Positions 11,858-26,770 of a DNA stretch of 64,000 bases are shown here, in pieces. The number at the start of each line of letters is the position of its first letter. The first letter of the stretch is position 1. Source of the stretch: Doryteuthis pealeii (lineage: Eukaryota; Mollusca; Cephalopoda; Myopsida; Loliginidae); NCBI GenBank assembly GCA_023376005.1, contig CM042157.1, positions 54,675,581-54,739,580 on the forward strand, written 5' to 3'. Made by a program: the position numbers and the translations under genes. Below the pieces are notes generated by a model, which saw only the letters and a list, made by a program, of their open reading frames with translations, was not told the DNA's origin and made no database searches.

Positions 11858-14800
11858 GTATTTTGTCATCACATGAGCACTCTGTCGTTTGATAATCATG
11901 TCTGTACTTCTTGCATGCATGTTGTCTTTATTTATTTTCAATTCTTCTTTGACCCTGAAATTTGATCTTGATTCGATTGTCAACATTTCTTTCAACTTCC
12001 TCCTCCCCTCTTTCCTCCCCTCCTCCCTCCTCCTCCAAATTGACTCTTGACAATTTCAGTCTCTCCATTTTTTTTCTCTCTTTTTTTTCTCAATTTCATC
12101 AAATCAATATATTTTCTTTATTCTTAATCTTCCGTACAGCATGACACAGCCACTTCATTCTCAATAGAGTTGTAGATAAAAAGTTCATGATTATTACTAT
12201 TAAAACTATTGATCACTTAAAAGTAAAGTAGACTACTATTTACTTTAAAGTGATCAATAGTTTAATAGTAATAATAAAAACGATAATGGCATTATACAGT
12301 TTTAAACAGACCATTTATTTTTGTGATCTTCCTCAAAATCCTTCTTAATTTATAAATTCTTTTTAGGAAGTTAAGAGTTAAGCAATCATAAGCCTGTTCA
12401 GCACCCAGATGGGTAATAATAATATTAATGATAATAATATTAATAATAATATTAATAATAATAATAATAATAAAGAACAAGTTGATAATATGCAAAAGAA
12501 TAGCAAGTGTAGTGACACAAATGAGATGGTTAATCACAGAATAAGCAAACTGGTACACAAGGAATACAAGACTAAACATGACTGGATGAGAAAGGTGATC
12601 CACTGGGAACTGTGCAAGAGATTAAAATTTGACCATACTGACAAGTGGTATATGCACAAACCAGAATCTGTCTTAGAAAATGAAACCCATAAAATTCCCT
12701 GGGACTTTGAGATACAAATGGATCCCTCAATCACAGTCAGAAGACCAGACTTAGTGATAATTAACAAGAAAGAAAAAAGAACTTTTCATCAAGAGGATGT
12801 TGTTATTCCAAGTAGATCACACAGAGAAAATAAAAGAAAGCAAAACAATTGAAAAAGCTATGGAACATGAAGATGACAGTGATACCTATTATAGTAGGTT
12901 CACTTGGAATGATCCCCAAGGGGTTGGAAAGGATGCTGAAGGAATTGGGGACCAGAGAAAGAATCTAGACCATCCAGACTACAGTATTAAGACCAATTAA
13001 AATACTTAAAATAATCCTGGACACCTGATAAGACTTGTTGTCACTCAAACTTCAGTTAAATCTTGTGTGAAAAAATGTATAAATGTTTTTGGGCAAAAGA
13101 TTACTCAATTTTTTAAAAAGTCCTCAATACTCTCATCAAGCAGAGCCAATTTAAAATCTAAAATATTAAAAGGTTTACAATGTTAAATACTACCTATAAC
13201 TCTGAGTTTCACTCACATTAAACTGCATGGTCAGAAGGATATTCATCATGCAGTCAAATGTGAACCTTTTAACACACATATATAGGTATTTATTTGACTT
13301 TCCATGTGGCTAAGATAAGCCCGCCCCTTAATTTAATAGTTAATAGCGTCGATCCCAGGGGGCTATCCCCCTAGGCAATACCTGCCCCCTCGATTTAAAG
13401 GGGCAGGGCTGGGTTTATTGCCCAGTGCCTGAGGTGCACCCCTTGAGGGGGAATGCCGACGGGATCGACACAATTTTTCACCTGCCACCCATGAGCTTCG
13501 GTTTGTGGGTGGTCCCACGTTAATAGGGCCTTGTGCCTAACCCGTACAAGTGGGGTACGAGGTAAATAAAATGTGGCTAAGATGTGACATAAGGTCAGTT
13601 TAATGTGAGAGTGCACCACAGGAAGCAAACCTCCTGTGAAGTTGGTGTAAAAATTACTTGCTTCATCTGCATTTTCATTATATTCAACATATATATATAG
13701 TAAAAAAAAAATGGTATATAGATCAGAAATTCTAACTAGCATGAGAATATCTGTGGTCTGTTTATGATTAAAGTATCACTATCTGGCACTGTACCTAACA
13801 TCAGAGTGTAGTATCTGTGCACTCTACCTTTGATCAAATATCAATTTTCAATCCTATCCTTAGGATAAAAGTGTAGTAACTCAGTGCTCTATTTAAAAAT
13901 GCTACACATGCACAATTATATATATATATATAAATCTTATATTAAATATTTCAACTGTTGGTTAAAAGTATTTAATGCTCTTGTTTATACCAGTGCTAGA
14001 GTTTATTTGTAAATCTCTATCATTATACCACTGAACAAAGAGATGCTGAAAAGTTCTTGACTCAACCAATAAGAGAATTAGATATACATGTTATTTTTAT
14101 ATATTTATCCCACAGTTCAACATACCATTTCTGAAGATCCCTTAAGTTTTCTATTAAATTGTAAGAAGTAAAATAAAATAAAAATGGCTAGTCTTTTCCT
14201 GGTTCTGCTCTGTCAGCTGGGGCTGTAGAATTCACCAACTATACCTCTACAGAGACCCCACTCCAATGGCTTTAGCCCTTGGGCTAGACAAGCATCAGAA
14301 ACGTCTGATCCAATCAATCAGCTGGTTATGTCAGGCCTTAGCGCATATATGATTAAGTCCCAACCATATTCTTCAAATCACTCTTATGGCAAACAAACAT
14401 CCAACCCTTTTTATCTTATAGGTGCTAGAAGGTGGTGGCCAAGGGTTAACCACCTGTTATATTGATACACATAAATTTATTTCTTCTAATTTATTGATAC
14501 ACATAAAAATTATTTCTACCAGTTTATAAAACCAAACCAAATATATTTACCTACAAACTAATCACTTACAAATTATATATACAAAAAAAAAAACAAGATT
14601 TGGCATTGAATGACCCACATGGGTTGATATGCCATCAAATAGAATAACCAACTTTTCATCACTCTTGCCTCATACAGATATTCTGTTCTCTTTCAACTGC
14701 TGCAAATTGTGATTTTAAAATAAAGCAAAATTCTCTTCTCTCTAACAATTAAATACTTTTTACAAACCATATAAAAAGGATATATACAAATTTGATACAA

Positions 14801-17463
14801 TTCTTTTTAAATAATAGATATAAATTTAATACATACTCCTATTTCCTCAAATTCCTTTATAATTGATAATAAATTAGTTTTCCCAAGTCTTCATAACCAG
14901 AAAGATTTGTGTTCATCTATGTAACCAAATATCCTATCTCTCTCTCTCTCCCAAGATAAAAGATTAAAATGCATTGTTATTATTTGATTATAACTCAATG
15001 TAGTCCTTTTCTTTCTTCTTTTTTTCTTTTTCTTTCTTTTGTATTTTCTCCAAATTTTAATTACTTAGCACTGATAAGAAGTAAAAGGTTCTAACATTAT
15101 GTGACAAATCTGATCACACAAAAGAGAACATTTTGTGCACTTTAAAAATATATAAACAAATTATATATCCATGAGATTTAGTTCAGGTTAAAAGTGCAAT
15201 AAGAGTAACCTGAAACTAAACTTTCTTAGACTTTATTTTTCCAATTCAGGTATCATTAGGGATCAAGAAAAGATTTTCTCATTCCCTAATAAAGTCTTAA
15301 AAAGGTTTGGCCTCAGGTTACCCTTACCACACTCTTAACCAGGATTATTTGTCTCTATTTTTCTACAAGATTTTATCATTTCATTTTGTGTTAATAAATT
15401 CAGTATAGTTCAGATTGGAATCCAGCGGTCTGAAAAAAACAAAAAAAACATGTCAATTTGATTTTTGTTTTTCATCTCCTTGTGGACATTATGACCAAAT
15501 TTCTTTGATTCTTTTAGCAAACAAACAAATTCCAAATTATTAACATTTTTTCCCCATCTTTCTGGATGTCACCTTTTACAAGTGATGAACTTTGCAGATA
15601 AGCTTTTTGTTGTCTCCATGGCTTTCTTCTTTAAATAAAACCTGAAAAACAAAAATGGTAGAGTATTTTTCTATTATGAATTGTAGCTTGACAATACGCA
15701 ATGGTAATTTGCTGACTATTCAAATGAAATATCTTCTCCCAAGGACTTGACTGGAATTGAAATCAGAATGGGAGTGAGTTTAGAGGGGAGAAAAAAAAAA
15801 GAATTCATTTAAATCCAGAATCAAGGCCAGATATTTAGGTGAAGTGTGTGATGAACATTCACTTTTTCTGTAGGATGGAAAGATGTTATATAGCACCCCT
15901 CCATGGCACTATTTTTTTTCTTGCAACATTTTTTTGTCTTATTTATTTATTGGTGGCATTTTTTTTTAGTTTCACCCACCCCAATTCATTTTTTTCCTTA
16001 ACATTTTTGATTCATTGTGTTTTGTTTTTATTTTGTACCCTTTTTGTTCCTCTTTTTTTTTTTCTTTTTTTGTCATGTATTATATTGCAAACATGCCTCA
16101 TTTAAGATTTTTTGAAAGCAATTAATACTAAAAGATAATAATAGACAAATCTCACTTAAATTTTTATTTAAATAAAAATAGGATATATTTTCTTAACAAT
16201 TATGACTTATTACAGTAATGCAGTTATGTGACCAAACCAAATTTTTTAACAAAGACTATAACTATAATATTATAAAGATTTCAAACATAAGGGGGTTGCT
16301 GAAAGATTCTTGGCCCAACCAAGAAGGGAATTAGTTTTTTTTTGGATGTTAAAGAAATTGAGAAATGATGTGCCAAGTGTGTTGAACTGTAGGATGGATA
16401 TATGGAATAGCAAATGTTTGTGACTCTGGGTTGAGCAGGAATCTTATCAGCACCCCTCATATTTGGTTTTGGTACTTTCTGTAATTTTGAGAAGTTTCAG
16501 TAATATCCACCGAATTATTCAGATAATTGAGCTCCTTATTGTTTTTATTGTTCAAAAAACGTTTCAGTTGGTACATTCTCTGGCCTTTTTCAGTTGTAAT
16601 ATGCACCTCTGTTAAAAAACAAAAATTCTTTTTTGTGACTTTTTTTTTTTTTTTTTACTGAGGCACAAGATCAGAAATAGAACCTCTTTCTTTATAGATG
16701 TGCATATTGAGTGGGATATATATATACTTACACGTTCTTATATCTCTGTGATTCATTGAGTAAAGTCATGTGACCAATCTCTGCCAATTGAATAAAGTCA
16801 GGTTACAAACACCCCTAAATATTTCGAGATTTTAAATGGCTGAAAACTGAATTGGAGTTGTGTGTAGCTTTTTTCTTGGTAATGCAACCTTTCTAGGTGA
16901 AGGAAAACTCTGAAATTAAACCAGGTTTACTCTGTTTTGATCATATCCTGCCGAGGGTTTTAATAAATCCATGCACATAAACAAATCCAGAGCTTGTACC
17001 TCCTGAAATGTTAGGGGTGAGTGGGGGTTAAACAAAAAAAAAAAAAGAGTTCAGTTGTTGTCTTGAAAGATTTTAGGGAATTTTTTTTTTTTTTTTTTTT
17101 TTTTGCATTTGATAATTTTTAATTAAATGTTTAGTTTTTTTCTGTGTGTTTAAAATTTTCTGAGGATTTTTTCCCTCAGACATTTTAAATAAGACATATT
17201 TGCAATAAAATACAGACTGAGAAACTTTCAAATTTCTTCATCTTAGTTTTATCAATTTGTTTACATTGTCTTCACACTTTAAAATGAGTAGCAAAATTAT
17301 TGTGTGCCACTTGTGAATCTGTAGCAAATCCATCGTCGTTGTAGTGCCGTCTTCATTCACTTGCTCTTTTATACACACACCATTTTGTATATGGAAAACC
17401 TTTCTTTTTTTTTTTGCTCATGTTTAGTTTGGTCAGAATGTCTTAATATAGATTATATATAAC

Positions 17464-17525
<62 letters not shown>

Positions 17526-20500
17526 CTTTTCTTTTTTTTTTTTAAATTATTGTCATTGCATTTATATTTGTCAATGTTTTGCGTGTTTGTTTCCTTTTCT
17601 ACATATTTATTTTTACTTTTTTTTGCTCGTTTGAAATTTAATTTAGAGATATCTAGTAATATCTATCTACACATAATAAACGATGTGACTTTTCCTGTAT
17701 TGTTCATCTGCCCCTAACTTCTGCTTGAATGAGAGTGTATCTGCGTACCATATGTAGGATCAAAGGATTACTCCTAGAATCTGGATATAACTCCCAAGCT
17801 CTCTGGAGAAAAAAAAAAAAAAGAAAAGAAAAACTAGGTGAGCTTGGTCCTGGGGATTCTGACCACAGGATAGCACCTCCTCAGTACACGTTGGAGTATT
17901 CTGACATCTTCATGACACTGGTTTTGGGGACTGGGTAATTTTTGTCCTAGCCAACAAGTATATATATATATATATATATAGATAGATAGATATATATGTA
18001 TATATATAGATAGATAGATAGATTAGAAAGTAGTATCTGTGCATGGGAAAATTTGATTTTAAACATTGAAATAATAAAAGATTTTTCTTACTTGGTATTT
18101 AATTTTTGAGGAAGTATTAAATTTTAAACTCTTTAAAGTAATAACTGTTTTTTTTTTATTTGTCTATTTTGTATCTTATAATTTAAAAAAAAAAATAGAA
18201 ATGACATTTTTATGGGTGCAGATATTACTCTTATCCAAAGTGCAGGGGAGCAACACTTTGATCCGAGGTAGAAGTGCGGATCTATATGGAAATAATTTCA
18301 TTATTTTTATAAGAATTATAAAAGTCCCTAGATATTTAAATGAATTAAGAACATCAAACAGTAACAACAACAAAAAAGATGGGGAACAGTGTAATTTTTT
18401 AATTATGTAAATGAGATTGACTGTTTTTCCAACAATTTTTAATTTCAGCATGGATTTAGACACTAGACCTTTGATAGTAAAATCATTTCAATGAAATAAA
18501 GAAAATGCAACTGCTACCTTTATTGCTTATAAAATTCAGAATAATTTCTACAAATATTAAATATCAATGACGGCTATTATGACTAATTAAAATGTTTGAA
18601 ACAAAATGACTACATGATGTAGAAAAAAAGAAAGGATGCAGTAATGATGACACTGCATTGTAAGATACAAATGTTCTTGGCCATTTTGAATTTCAGTTGG
18701 GAAAGTAGAGTTTGTTGAGCAAATCCTCCATTCATATGATTTAAAATGGATATAATCCAAATGACTTTTGGGTCCCACTGTATAATAGAGAAAAAAATTG
18801 AAACAAAAATGATGATTTGCCTCCCTTTTTGATTGACAATTTGAAATTTTTATTTGCTACATAAATAGACCATCATTAATTTTAACACGGAAACATAAAT
18901 CAACGTTATTTTTTTTAAAAAGATTCCTTTGATAAAAATGAAAAAAAAAAAATGAACAAATTACAATTCTATATATTTTTTAGATTTTATGTAAATCCAA
19001 GCAAAAATGACAGACATTATTGAATCTATAAACATTCTTTTAAGTTCAATAAAATAAAACAACTGATTTAAATGAAGTAGTACAAGGGAAAAATTGTATA
19101 AAATTTATTATTTGAATATTGTTTAATAATCATATTTATAGAAATCTATTAGAAAAATATCTTTATTTACAATAAATTGGAATAAAAGCTGCGAGGACTC
19201 TCTTTTTTAAAATTATGCAAAAATTTTACCCATAAACATTTCTAAAAACAATTTTAAGGACCAAACATATTGAGGTCCTAAGTTTGCTACAGTCAACAAT
19301 TTCATAAGAGCGATTAAATTTGTTGATGCTATCAATAGAAAATGACATTACAAAAACCATTGTCTTTGAAATAGAAATAGGTAGAAGGCCCCACTAACAA
19401 TTGTCTAATTGGACCCTTCACTTCCTAACACCAACCCTGTTGACAGCATCTCATAAACCAACATAAAGATGTGTAATTCTGTGCTGCAACCAGAAATGAG
19501 GATATTCTCTCTTAAATTCGCTCTTTAACTCTTTATTGGTTTATAAATCAACCAATTCTTTCTGTCATATTCTATTCCTTCAGTAATTAGAAATGTGTAT
19601 AAAGCTAAATCTGGAATATTCTCAAGGCCCCTGTGAATTATGAGTCCCTAAGTCGTGGCTATTGAGGTCAGTTAGTCTATTGTTGGTTTGAATAACAGCA
19701 ACTAGCTAAGCACAACTGAAGTTGGTATTTATAGAAATCAAGAATGATCCATTCATGCATTTGGGTGATTCCATTCCTTGAGTTCTGATTGGCTGCTTGG
19801 TTTCAATGATATTGTGGAGTTTTATAAATACCCTGTCATTCTGCAGTAGAATTGCAACAAGTCAGTATTGTATTGAGTTACAACCACTTGTTGGTGTGTC
19901 TTACCAATTCGACGGTAATTGGAACTTAGTTTGATTATTCTTCAGTGGCCTGTTTAGCTTGTTCCTAAATCTAGAACTGAAAACCTCTTTCGGTATCAAA
20001 AGTTTTCATTTTGTTGTATTTTATTTTTCTTAAGATATTATTTTGATTTTTCAGTTTTCACAATTGTCAATAACAACAGATATTAGGGAATTTCTTAGCT
20101 TTTAGTTTTTTTTATTAACTATTTTTTTTTACAGATATACAATGAAGTACAGATTTTAGATTGTAAATTGTTCTAAATAACATTCAATTTTTAACTTATT
20201 TTATCTGGTGTGATAAATAAGTTTTATAATAGTTTATGAGCTAGACAATAGTATCTCAGGAAAATTTGATAAATCTATAAAACGGCACAGTGTAGTACAA
20301 TTTATGATAGTGCAATACTTGTAGAGATATACTAACTAGGACAATAAAAGTAATTTTATCAAAAAATAAAACCGTATCAACGATTTTTTTCTAGGATTTT
20401 TTCACAGGAAACTCTTGTGAATTCTTTGTTTTTGTTTAGTATCAGAAGTCATAATTTGTTAAACTTTATTCTCATCTGACTTATACAGGGTGTTTCAAAA

Positions 20501-23367
20501 AATTTTTTTATCATTTTGGAATGTAAGAATTTGACCAATTCTCATTCAAATAATCTCAAATTTTTACAATGTGTAGAAACAACTAAAAATTCTAAGTTTA
20601 ATTTTTAAATGTCTTTGTTTTCTCCAATGAATTGCATTTCTATAATTAAAATCTGAATTGATTTGAATAAAAATTGGTCAAGTTATTAGATTATGAAATG
20701 ATATAAGTTTTTCTGAAACACCCTTTATCTCTCAAATGTTATTGTTTTCACTATTAAGGATTTTTTATCTGTCGTATTTTTGTTTTTATTTTTGCAGTAT
20801 TGTTAGGAAATGGCTGCTTGTGTGGTGTTATTTTTGCAAAAGTTTTGAATTTTTAATTCAGTAGACTCCTGTTATTACGGCATCCATTGTCAATGATTTA
20901 AGAATGTTGTTAAAATGAATTTACTTTTATAAGTTCAGACAAAAATGACTTTTTACTCCTCTTTTACAGTCTATTGCCCAATATACAAAATTATATATCA
21001 TTTAACATAATATTCAGAAATTAATGCTTTTCTGCTAATATATCTCATCCCATCTTATAAGATGCATTTTTTTTTTTTCGAAAAAATGTCCCAGAAAATG
21101 ACTCTTATAAATTCAAGGGTCAGTTTTGGATTACTAACTAGTGGAGGTCAAGTGCTGCAGTGACCCTTAAACCACAAACATCTCTGCAAATGTAAACAAG
21201 GTCTGAATACTTATGAAACTTATAAAAATCCCCTGATAGTGGGGGTAGGGCTACAAATATCAGCCAAAAACCCTTCACCTCACATTCATAGTTTAAACAC
21301 ATTTATTAATTTTTTTAAAATTTCTTTAAATGTCTGCATCTTATAAGTTGTTAAGGATTTCAAACTTTTATTGATAAAAATTTTGTTTTTTAAAATTTCT
21401 TTTCAGATTTTTCTGTTAGGTGATATTATTCTAAAAGTATTATTTGTCTGAATTTTGGAGATGAGGCAATTTGATAATTTGTATCATTTAAATTTTTCAG
21501 ACTGTTATCTTCATCTTTATTGTTATATACACAATGTTTCGGCTGATGTGCCATATGGCCTTCTTCAGGTGATACTTGAAGAACTCTGGAGCCTTCATAT
21601 CAGAATCAGTAGTTCAACAAGAAAGTTCCCAAGTTTGGCAAGAAATACCTGAAGAAATCTGGGGGGCATATTGGCCAAAACATTGTGTATATAACAATAA
21701 GAATGAGGGCACAGCAGTAAAAAAACAAAACAAAAAACTCAATAATACAAATTATTTTTAGGGTTTACTAGTTTTAGTTTTTAAAGTTATATACAATAAT
21801 CTCCAACATTAGTCATGCAAGATTATAAAAACAAATGTTATTGAATATTAGAATCAATGCCATTACAACAGGAGTTTACATTTATTTTGCTAAGCCGTTG
21901 CAATGATGTTGTGGCTTTTATAATTGCACTGCATTTTTAGTTAAGATTGAAAGAGTTCTTTTTTTTTCTTTTCTTTTTTTTGTTCAATTTTAAAATAGCA
22001 ATATGAATCTTAAAGCAGACCTATTGAATACCTGACATGTGTCAGTTACATAAAACAAGTGTTTATTGACTGGGAGTTATGGGCATCCACTGGGTGAGGC
22101 AGTCAGGTCATTTTATCCAGGGGTGGGGGTGACAATCATTGTGGGGGTCATACTTATTTACATATAAAAGCACACTTGGTAAAACAGTTGTAAGAAATGA
22201 ACTCTGTAACGTGAGTTCAAATCTTAGATGGGGTTGTTTGTATTTCACTTCATGCTAATGTCCTTACAAAAGGCATGAATCCAACTTTTTTTCTCTTCAC
22301 CAATTATGGATAAATAGTAGCATTGGTATTGCATTTGATCTAGGTGAACAAATTCAAATTATATATTCACCCAACCCCTCCATCATGGTTAGGATGTGAC
22401 AAAGGGTCAATTTTTGAATAGAACATAGTTGATTTGAATTAAGTTTTCCTTCTAGACTTGTTACCTTACCAAAACTAAAGAACCCAATCTGCCCTACTGA
22501 TTTCATTTCCTACAATGGTGATTGTTACACCAAGCACACCTCTTATGGGCAAATATTACGACAGACTGGGTTCTTTATCTTTGGTATTGCAACTTATCTA
22601 GGAGAATGAAAACTTTGAATTCAAGCCTGCTGTACTCTGATTAAATAATTGACCTTGCGTTACATTTTACCCATGGTGGAGTGGTTGAGTAAATGTTTAC
22701 TTTCTTCTATAGAACAGCAGGTGTTCTACCTTCTTTATGGTCGCAAAAATTATCATATGACAGGGTTGATAGTAAGATATATTCTGAATATATTCTTTTA
22801 ATTGCCCCCACCCCAAAGGGGGGGGGCAGTGTTTACCATGCTGGTAATTTAGAATTATCATCTTTTATACATTATTGATTAAGACATGGCTGAACTGTAT
22901 ATTTATTTTGTTGGTAATATACCTATGTAATATTGTATATATTGTTTAATTCATTTTTTTTTTCAATCGATTCTTTCAAATGACAAATGTTATTTATATA
23001 TCATTCTATAATAACTGTTCATTGTGAATCCCCTCTCTCAGGGTTTCCCTTTATGTCACTCGCTTTTTTTCCATTTCATTAGTTGATTCCATCTACCAAA
23101 TAACCAAGGCAGAATCATAAAAGATAAATAAAAATTGAAAAATAAAAGCAAGAAGCCAATGATATATTTCCTTTCAATTGAATATCATTAAATATTCCTT
23201 TGAATAATTTGGATGAACTATTTGGCCAACATAGTAAAAATTTGTTTCTGTTGATGATAGAGTATCAGTTTAAATTTTGAAATCCTCCTATTTTAAGATA
23301 TAAAGAAAAACTGCAGTCTTATGTTGTCTTTGTTTTAAGAAACTAGTGATTCAAACTACAACTGCCC

Positions 23368-23410
<43 letters not shown>

Positions 23411-23631
23411 ATTATGATATTTGATACTATTATATATATATATATATAAAGAGTACTCAATATCAGGGATAAAGCATGTATTAAGATAAAGTAGCATAGG
23501 CATGGAGTCAATAATTGATAACTGCCAGTTTCTTGTCTATGCAAACATTGGACCAATGATTGCATAAGCAAGAAACTGACAGTTATCAAGTGCTATTGAT
23601 TGCTATGCTACTCTTACTAATATATATATAT

Positions 23632-23667
<36 letters not shown>

Positions 23668-25236
23668 ATGCACAGCAGATATTTTCTGTGTAATAAATAA
23701 TAGATAATTCCTAAAATGTTTTATTTTTAAAAGTGTGTTGGGAGTATAAATACACTCTGGATAAATTTGTGTTGTTTTGTTTTGTAGATGATAAATTAGG
23801 AACCTCGAAAATATTAATTAATTATCTAAAATTTTTAAAATATCATATTTTTTAAAAAAATGTTTCAATAAAATCTATAATAATTATGTTACAGTTTGGA
23901 TTGTATATGATGTCATTTGTGTGTTTGTGGATTATTTGAACAACATAAATCCAATGACACTTTTTTCTATTTGTTTTTCATTTATTTTTTAAATCTATTT
24001 TTTGCATGTATTAATGTTAATACTTTGAATATGTTTTTATTTTTATTTTAATATCCTGATTGGTTTCAAATGTACTAATTGTTAGTTTGTTAAAATGGTT
24101 GCAGATGATGTTTAATCAATATGTAAATGTATACATGTAAACACAAGTGAAAATATATGATTTGGTTCCATTTTTAAATTTGAAATAATTTTAATTTTTG
24201 ATAGATTTCTCTTTGAGTTAATTTTCATTTTATTTATATAAGGATGAATCAAATATTATTCACTTTAAACAAAATTGGCTTTTATGTAAAATTCATCTAG
24301 CAGTTGCATTTTTTAACAAAAGAAATTATCATTTTATAAAAATGCCCTGTTCTCATTTCAAAATTCTTAAGCAAAACAACATCTAATTATAAATATTCAG
24401 TTCTCCGGAAAATAATGGTTGATTTTAAATGTGTCATAAAATCAACCATTATTTTCAAACTTTATTCATCAGACATTTCTGGGAAAGGAAGTCAAAAAGT
24501 TTGTAGATAAGATTTTTATTCAAGTAATATACGTAGATTTGTAGATATGATAGATTTTGTTCACTAAAATGTTTTTTTCTATTTATTTTCTGAATGCAAA
24601 TAGAATAGTTTTTTTTTGTTTTTTCTTAATATTTCATTATTGTTTTTGTTATTTCTGGCCTAGAACCCCCAATGTGATATCTAGTAGGTTGTTTAACCTG
24701 CACCTGTGTAAAAACAATTTGGATATGTGTATAAACATTTTTCTTTGTGCCATAAGAACATTTTATCTTTCTTTTTTTTTATCTACATTATGTATATATT
24801 CCATAATATCCAATAAGAATTTATTTAATATCAAATAAATAATTGTCTATATCAGCATAAACTAGACATGTTTTTTGATTCTCAACAATGAACAAGAAAA
24901 ATTATTAGCAGAATTCATAAGTTTATCATCAAGTTGATTCACTTGACTCTTGACTCTTGCCATCCATTCCTATTGGTCATTATTCTTTTCCTGTGTTGCA
25001 CAAGTTTTGTTTTGCTAGTTGGCCAAGACTGGTGTGTCTATGTATAGGAGTCCACAAGAGAATATCACTTATGAGTTGGTCTCTGCTTCTCCAGTAGTGC
25101 ACAGCATGTCTTGTCCCTCTTACATGGATAGTCTGTGAGATGGGAGGTAGGTGGCCATATAGCTGCTGTTTTGTGGAGTGCTGCTTCCATGATTTATTTA
25201 AAACAGCATGCAGCATTCTTGTATAGTTCCCATTTA

Positions 25237-25279
<43 letters not shown>

Positions 25280-26717
25280 ATTTATCATTTATTTGGAAAG
25301 ATAATCTAGAAAATTATTTCTAATAATATTTGTTAGAAGAAGAAGTTGGGAGTGTGAAGGTTTTAGTCTTATGGGTAGTTATTTGATCATACATAATAAC
25401 CCCCCTCCCTCCCTCCAAAAATATCACCTGGGTCTTTTATATGAAGTTGGTTGGTTGGTTGTGGTTAGTTTATCCTGAAGTTTAAGAATTCTGATCTAAA
25501 GTTATATAGGAAATAAGATATACAAAAATGTATGTTCACAATCATTTTAAACAGGTAAACATAGTTGAATTGTTAGTGTTTTAAGAGCCAATGTAATGAT
25601 ATAGTTGACAAATTATCTCTAATAGATTTATTTGATTCATAGATGGGAACCTAACAGGTACTACCACTCTAGGTCAAGGTGGACCTGGCAATGAATGGTT
25701 GACTCTACATTCTCCAGAGCTTCAGCCTCACCACCAGATGCAGTTTATTGTCATATGCAGGACATTGTGTAATTGAGGCATTGGGTAAATTAATGTTCAC
25801 CCAGACAACCTCTAGATCCCCTATCTCACCTCATATTAAATGGCTGGAATCTTGTATGCCATCACTTATTGTAATCAACTACAAGTCAGTATAACATGTT
25901 GGAGGGAATCATTATCATCAGTTTTGTAAACACAGGGGGGAGGGGAGGGTTGTAGATGACATTGACAATCACCAGCCATCTACCGCAGTCATGGGTGACA
26001 CAGTGAGAGACAGGCCTGTTCATTCCAACCTTTTTCTTCTGTCTGCCTCTTCATCTGTTTTTGCTTGGTCTGATGATCTCATCACATTTTTATACCACAT
26101 CATTTTCTTTTTTACTTCACAATTCTAAACAGGTTGTCATGTAACCTAAAGCCTACAGTTATTCTTTTCTGACCTCATTTGTGATGTGGTCTTTGTAAAA
26201 GGTGTTCAAGATCTTACTTTCTTAAGATCTACATCTCATCTCGGGGGGGGGGGGATCCATATGGCATAATGGATAACATACTGGACTGCAACATCATAGT
26301 AAGTGAGTTCAAACTCCAGTCACGCTATTATATTTATTTTGGACAAATACCCTTGGGAAAGTTATGGACCCTCCTCCAACTATGGGTTAAATAGTACCAC
26401 TACTGTTCTTCTAAAAGGATGGCTTTGGCATTTGATAACCCACAAAGCTTAATATACCATTAAATCATTTCAAACGGCTTCAACCAAATCATCTGAAGGG
26501 CTTTAATGCAGCTCTGGAAGACAGCAGTGAGGCTCCAGAATTCCTGTCTACTTAAAATGTTCAATTGGTTCGGTGGCCTGAATTAGAAATTTGTTGAAAA
26601 AATATGTTATAAAATATTTTATCACCAGGAAAAGATAAGAGAATTTGCCACTTAAAACATTGGGTACAATAAGAACAGAATTTTAAAAGTATCTTATTGA
26701 TGATTGATTCAGAGACA

Positions 26718-26770
<53 letters not shown>

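Larger units (their letters stand above)
10242..20332 (+). repeat. Right arm of giant inverted repeat
   Basis: It is complementary to 1-10160. This arm carries the intact MYT1-family exon in the same orientation as the rest of the gene, so it is probably the authentic copy. It begins CCAAAAGTAC, complementary to GTACTTTTGG at 10151-10160. The right boundary cannot be fixed because the left partner would lie before position 1. Confidence 0.95.

Noticed and set aside
24557..24838. 93-residue open frame as a further MYT1-family exon
   Set aside because: It has no C2HC pattern and is Phe/Tyr-rich; the splice phases of the real exons already join without it.
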